Assembly (NCBI GenBank): GCA_018398765.1
Contig: JAHBMJ010001317.1
Span: 90,293-113,499 of the forward strand
Reading direction: 5' to 3'
Source of the DNA: Chromera velia
Taxonomy: Eukaryota > Sar > Chromeraceae
DNA: 23,207 nt
Positions 22,541 through 23,207 of the stretch are shown in pieces (positions within the stretch are counted from its first letter, which is position 1; each line of letters begins with the position of its first letter). Position numbers and translations under genes: made by a program. A model generated the notes under the pieces. It was not told the origin of the DNA and did not search any database. It saw only the letters and a program-made list of their open reading frames with translations.

Positions 22541-23191
22541 CGCCTTCGTGTTGACCTGCGTTGGTTTCAGCGGGGGCAGGATGGAGGGAGGCGTGAGAAA
22601 GAAAAAATCTTCAGGTCGCTCCTCCTCTAATCAGTCTGTTTGAGGCGGTGGCCTGTCAACTCACCTTGACAGAGGTCTCGAGGAAGGCTCCTTGTTCTTT
22701 CGCAGGGAAGCGGTGTAAGTCCTTTTTCTAGGTTTTCCCCCCAAGATTCTCGATCGTTTGTACAGGTGTTTTAAGATCAGAAAACAGAGCAGAGAATCAG
22801 TGAGACGACCGGGTTGTCTGCGACACCTCCCTATCCTTTGTCGATGCTTTTTCTTGCTCCATTTTTCGGTCTCTGCTCTCACCTTGTCACTCAGCGAGCC
22901 TTGCTAACTTTTTGCGGCAGCAAGAGGATCGATCCTTGTCTGGTGCACATCCATGACACACACTGCATGCCGTGAGTTTCAGTGACCAACATTGACCGGC
23001 AACCACCCAAGATCACTTCCTTCTGTCTCAGTTAATTTCCATCATGCATCCATCATGCATGCATGCGCGGTATTTAATTTGAGGATCAAAAGATCTGACG
23101 CAAGCAAGCTTGCGAACGGCCCCGGAAAGCAAGAAAAATGAGAACTTCACGATTGACGCACGCAGGCCAGCCGATCGGGCAGTCGCGCCGA
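22541..23191 (-). other. Probable 5' UTR exons and upstream region of the large orphan gene
   Basis: On the minus strand CTGTCAAG|GTGAGT at 22665/22664 is a strong donor and ACGCAG|GTC at 22556/22555 a matching acceptor, so an upstream exon ending at 22665 is likely. Its frame that matches the next exon has no ATG before a stop near 22729, so it is read as non-coding; an alternative is a further coding exon not recognised. 22900-23191 contains no gene that I can see. It carries CATGCATGCATGCG near 23051-23068, similar to a motif close to the left end of the window. Confidence 0.4.
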
Positions 23192-23207
23192 CCCCCCCCC
23201 CCCCCCC
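23192..23207. repeat. Terminal poly-C run at scaffold end
   Basis: Sixteen C close the window, mirroring the 19 G at its start. This is most simply an assembly end at a homopolymer that could not be sequenced through. Confidence 0.9.

Overview
This is an intron-containing nuclear scaffold from a microbial eukaryote. The evidence is GT..AG introns that restore conserved protein domains, many (CA)n, (CT)n and AAAG microsatellites, a truncated LINE-type retroelement, and genes on both strands with no operon structure. An alveolate such as a chromerid (Chromera-like) would fit, but that is an inference from general character; no diagnostic marker is present. The scaffold starts with 19 G and ends with 16 C. 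Internal gaps (one N at 4659, 27 N at 11899-11925) also lie beside C-runs, so the assembly breaks at G/C homopolymers.

Layout from left to right. (1) 566-2628, plus strand: a two-exon FAD-dependent oxidoreductase of the renalase / COG3380 type. (2) 2629-4539: intergenic DNA with AT-rich patches and a long CT/CA/CG microsatellite. (3) 4540-6336, minus: a three-exon orphan gene running into the single-N poly-C gap. (4) 6337-7008: a region between divergent genes that probably holds both promoters. (5) 7009-8265, plus: a two-exon PrxQ/BCP-type peroxiredoxin with a lysine-rich, probably nuclear, N-terminus. (6) about 9075-11104: two LINE remnants in opposite orientation; the right one keeps a 350-codon C-terminal ORF and an (ATCCT)4 tail. 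(7) 11986-14435, minus: a ubiquitin-like/PARP fusion gene whose ubiquitin-like domain is split by a 705-bp intron and whose catalytic domain is interrupted by an apparent one-base frameshift. (8) 14680-22540, minus: a very large gene that I reconstruct as 12 coding exons and about 1,644 aa, rich in acidic and low-complexity segments, with no domain I recognise.

The genes do not form a pathway. Two are redox enzymes (oxidoreductase, peroxiredoxin) and one is probably an ADP-ribosylation factor with a built-in ubiquitin-like module. The strongest candidates for something undescribed are the Ubl-PARP protein, which has a Gly-Gly at exactly the ubiquitin C-terminal position, and the giant orphan gene. 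Exon boundaries were read by eye from splice motifs and phase agreement; no transcript evidence was available.
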